From the NCBI GenBank assembly GCA_964249915.1, contig CAXUEL010000168.1, forward strand, positions 1-7,306: a stretch of 7,306 bases of DNA, given 5' to 3'. This stretch comes from Lichenicola sp964249915 (GTDB taxonomy: Bacteria; Pseudomonadota; Alphaproteobacteria; Acetobacterales; Acetobacteraceae). This document shows, piece by piece, positions 5,505 to 7,306 of the stretch. Within the stretch, counting starts at the first letter, position 1. The number at the start of each line of letters is the position of its first letter. The position numbers and the translations under genes were made by a program. The notes below the pieces were generated by a model, which was not told where the DNA came from, did not search any database, and worked only from the letters and a program-made list of their open reading frames with translations.

Positions 5505-6930
5505 CGGGAAAGATCTTCCCCGGGTTCATCGTGCCCTTCGGATCGATCGCCCGCTTGATCCGCCGCATGGTGTCCAGCTCGGCGCCGCCGCGCCACTCGG
5601 GCATCATGTACGGCTTCAGCCGTCCCACCCCGTGCTCGGCCGAGAAGCTGCCTTCCAGCTCGCGCACCACCGCGCACACCGCGTCCATGATCTCGTGGTC
5701 CCGCGCCATGAACGCCGCCGCATCGGCGCCTTCCGGCTGCACCAGGTTGAAGTGGATGTTGCCGTCGCCGAGATGCCCGAACGGCGCCACCCGTATGCCC
5801 GGGACCAGCGCCTGGCAGGCAGCGCTTGCCCGGGCGATCAGCGCCGGCACCCGCGACACCGGCACCGAGACGTCGTTCTTGACGTTGCCGCCCGCCCGCT
5901 TCTGCGCCTCCGCGTGCTCCTCGCGCAGCCGCCAGATCGCCAGCCGCTGCGTCTCGGTCTCCGCCACCACCGCGTCCAGCATCTCGCCCGCCTCGAGTGC
6001 TGCCGCCAGCACCTCCTCCAGCAGCGCCCGCAGGCCGCCATCCGCGCGCGCGGTCGCCAGCTCGACCAGCACGTAGTGCGGCGCCGGCGCCTGCAGCGGC
6101 AGCACCGCGCCGGGGATCAGCGCGTTGACCAGCGCCATCCCGGTGCCCGACATGTACTCGAACGCCTGCACCGCGGTCGGGTCGGCGCTGCGGAACGCGG
6201 TGAACAGCGCCAGCGCCGCCTCCGGGCTCGCCACCCCGCACAGCGCCGCCTCCACCTGCCGCGGCCGCGGATGCAGCTGCAGCACCGCCGCGGTGATGAT
6301 GCCGAGCGTGCCCTCCGAGCCCACCAGCAGCTGCCGCAGCGCGTAGCCGGTGTTGTCCTTGCGCAGCCGTCGCAGGCCGGAGAACACCGAGCCGTCCGGC
6401 AGCACCGCCTCGATCCCCAGCACGAGCTCGCGCGCGTTGCCGTAGCGCACCGTGGTGTTGCCGCCGGCGTTGGTCGCCAGCACGCCGCCGACCTGCGCCG
6501 AGCCTTCCGAGCTGATCGACAGCGGCAGCAGGCAGCCGGCCCCGCGCGCCGCTTCCTGCGCCCGCTGCAGCACCACGCCCGCCTCCACCGTCATGGTCAT
6601 GTCGACCGGATCGATCGCCCGGATCCGGTTCATCCGGGCCAGGCTCAGCACCACCTCGTCGCCCGCCTCGCCGACCGAGGCGCCGCCGACCATGCTGGTG
6701 TTGCCCCCCATCGGCACCAGCCGCGCGCCCGCCTCGGCGCAGGCGCGCACGCAGGCGGCGAGCGTCGCGGTGTCGGCCGGACGCAGCACCGCCGGGGTGC
6801 GGCCATGATACAGCCCGCGCCAGTCGGAACAGTACGGCGCGGTGTCGGCGGGATCCGTCAGCAGCCCGGCCGGCCCGAGCAGGTCGCCGAGCACCCGGAT
6901 CAGCCGGGCGGTTTGGAAGGGTTCGCGCAT
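5491..6930 (-). CDS. FAD-linked 2-hydroxyacid dehydrogenase (GlcD / D-2-hydroxyglutarate / D-lactate dehydrogenase class)
   Basis: This 479-residue flavoenzyme probably oxidises a D-2-hydroxyacid to the 2-oxoacid and passes electrons to a quinone or other carrier. The FAD-binding domain (PCMH type) has PMGGNTSMVGGA (about 73-84), SSEGSAQVGGVLATNAGGNT (140-159), GIEAVLPDG (172-180) and LLVGSEGTLGIITAAV (201-216). The C-terminal FAD-oxidase domain has KNDVSVPV (351-358), GHLGDGNIHFN (385-395), SAEHGVGRLKPYM (430-442) and IDPKGTMNPGKIFP (462-475). H386, H393 and E432 match residues that bind a divalent metal in D-2-hydroxyglutarate dehydrogenase-type enzymes. There is no fused iron-sulfur domain, and no glcE or glcF partner lies next to it, which favours a stand-alone enzyme over a glycolate oxidase subunit. 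The start at 6930 has only a weak ribosome site (GGGCGG). It is 25 bases downstream of another minus-strand gene, so both may share a transcript. The class is secure; the substrate is not. Confidence 0.92.
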   Translation of the reverse strand: MREPFQTARLIRVLGDLLGPAGLLTDPADTAPYCSDWRGLYHGRTPAVLRPADTATLAACVRACAEAGARLVPMGGNTSMVGGASVGEAGDEVVLSLARMNRIRAIDPVDMTMTVEAGVVLQRAQEAARGAGCLLPLSISSEGSAQVGGVLATNAGGNTTVRYGNARELVLGIEAVLPDGSVFSGLRRLRKDNTGYALRQLLVGSEGTLGIITAAVLQLHPRPRQVEAALCGVASPEAALALFTAFRSADPTAVQAFEYMSGTGMALVNALIPGAVLPLQAPAPHYVLVELATARADGGLRALLEEVLAAALEAGEMLDAVVAETETQRLAIWRLREEHAEAQKRAGGNVKNDVSVPVSRVPALIARASAACQALVPGIRVAPFGHLGDGNIHFNLVQPEGADAAAFMARDHEIMDAVCAVVRELEGSFSAEHGVGRLKPYMMPEWRGGAELDTMRRIKRAIDPKGTMNPGKIFPGPVG

Positions 6931-6955
6931 GCCGCCCGGTCTAGCGCGGCCGCCC

Positions 6956-7306
6956 TCACTGCAGGTAGTGCGGATTGTCCATGGCTTCCGTGCGCATGAA
7001 GCTCATGACCGCGCTGGTCCCGGCGATGCCGATCAGCAGGCCGCACAGCGCGGTCACCAGCAGCATGATCCGGCGCGGCGCGGCGTGCTGGGTGGCGTGC
7101 AGCGCCTGCTGCGCCTCGGCACGCGCCTGCCGGGTCAGGTGCAGCTCCGAGCGCAGCGCCTCCACCCTGGCATGGGCGCCGCGCAGGTCGAGGTCGAGCC
7201 GGCTGACCTCGGCGCTGAGGTGCGAGATCCGCGCCCGCGACGCCTGCAGCTCGGTGGCACCGGCCGGCCCCGCACCGGCCCCCGCACCGGCCCCCGCCCC
7301 GCCCCC
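6956..7306 (-). CDS. Unrecognised coiled-coil protein with one C-terminal membrane helix (5' end outside the window)
   Basis: The minus-strand frame ending at the TGA at 6956-6958 is open to the window edge, giving 116 visible residues. I do not recognise the family. The visible part starts with a Gly-Ala-rich stretch (GAGAGAGAGPAGA). A long charged helix follows, with heptad-spaced hydrophobic residues (ISHLSAEVSRLDLDLRGAHA and onward), probably a coiled coil. After an Arg pair (RR, visible residues 78-79) comes a membrane segment, IMLLVTALCGLLIGIAGTSA continuing to VMSFM (about 80-104). A 12-residue tail, RTEAMDNPHYLQ, ends the protein. The positive residues before the helix suggest the coiled coil is cytoplasmic and the tail periplasmic. 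A GTG at 7165 could start a 69-residue product, but codon use and the continuous frame favour a longer gene. It is 25 bases upstream of the dehydrogenase gene. Confidence 0.7.
   Translation of the reverse strand, partial: GGGAGAGAGAGAGPAGATELQASRARISHLSAEVSRLDLDLRGAHARVEALRSELHLTRQARAEAQQALHATQHAAPRRIMLLVTALCGLLIGIAGTSAVMSFMRTEAMDNPHYLQ
7272..7295. repeat. Two exact copies of a 12-bp repeat encoding a Gly-Ala linker
   Basis: GCACCGGCCCCC occurs at 7272-7283 and again at 7284-7295. A related GCACCGG unit lies before it (7257-7263) and a degraded GCCCCGCCCCC after it, up to the edge. The period is a multiple of three, so copy-number change keeps the reading frame. On the minus strand it encodes alternating Gly and Ala. 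Confidence 0.7.

Noticed and set aside
5632..6999. Plus-strand frame of 455 codons antisense to the flavin dehydrogenase gene
   Set aside because: Arg/His/Gln-rich shadow of a gene whose own frame has complete FAD and metal-binding motifs.
7257..7306. C-rich 12-bp repeats considered as a CRISPR or intergenic repeat array
   Set aside because: There are no spacers, units are adjacent and their period keeps an open reading frame, so they are best explained as a coding Gly-Ala linker.

Overview
This is a very GC-rich window with dense coding and a strong G/C preference at third codon positions. It looks like an alphaproteobacterial chromosome, plausibly Acetobacteraceae or related Rhodospirillales. 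That placement is inferred from base composition and protein style, not from a marker gene. No mobile element, RNA gene or CRISPR array is visible.

Left and centre (about 1-4900): a minus-strand operon encodes a tripartite-type multidrug efflux system. In transcription order it contains a periplasmic adaptor (membrane fusion protein, stop at 3493), an inner-membrane RND transporter of the HAE1 family closest in style to MexF/OqxB (3479 to 312), and, three bases further on, the start of a MOSC-domain protein that runs off the left edge (308 to 1). No outer-membrane channel gene is visible. On the plus strand, divergent from the pump, is a TetR/AcrR-family regulator (4902-5486). The roughly 140-base divergent region holds an imperfect 20-bp palindrome (4811-4830) that overlaps a candidate pump promoter. 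This gives a classic local-repressor arrangement: ligand binding to the regulator would release the palindrome and switch on the pump.

Right (5491-7306): convergent with tetR, a minus-strand gene encodes a FAD-dependent 2-hydroxyacid dehydrogenase of the GlcD / D-2-hydroxyglutarate dehydrogenase / D-lactate dehydrogenase class. Upstream of it on the same strand, 25 bases away, is the 3' part of an unrecognised gene. Its product has a Gly-Ala-rich linker, a predicted coiled coil and one C-terminal membrane helix. The tetR and dehydrogenase stop codons are four bases apart and both lie inside one GC-rich hairpin.

The gene families are ordinary. The more unusual points are a perfect 12-bp tandem duplication that copies the Shine-Dalgarno plus start codon of the adaptor gene, the MOSC gene sitting where an outer-membrane channel gene is often found, a cysteine-rich TetR ligand domain paired with a NemR-like operator, and the stop-codon hairpin. 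I see no convincing wholly new system in this window.
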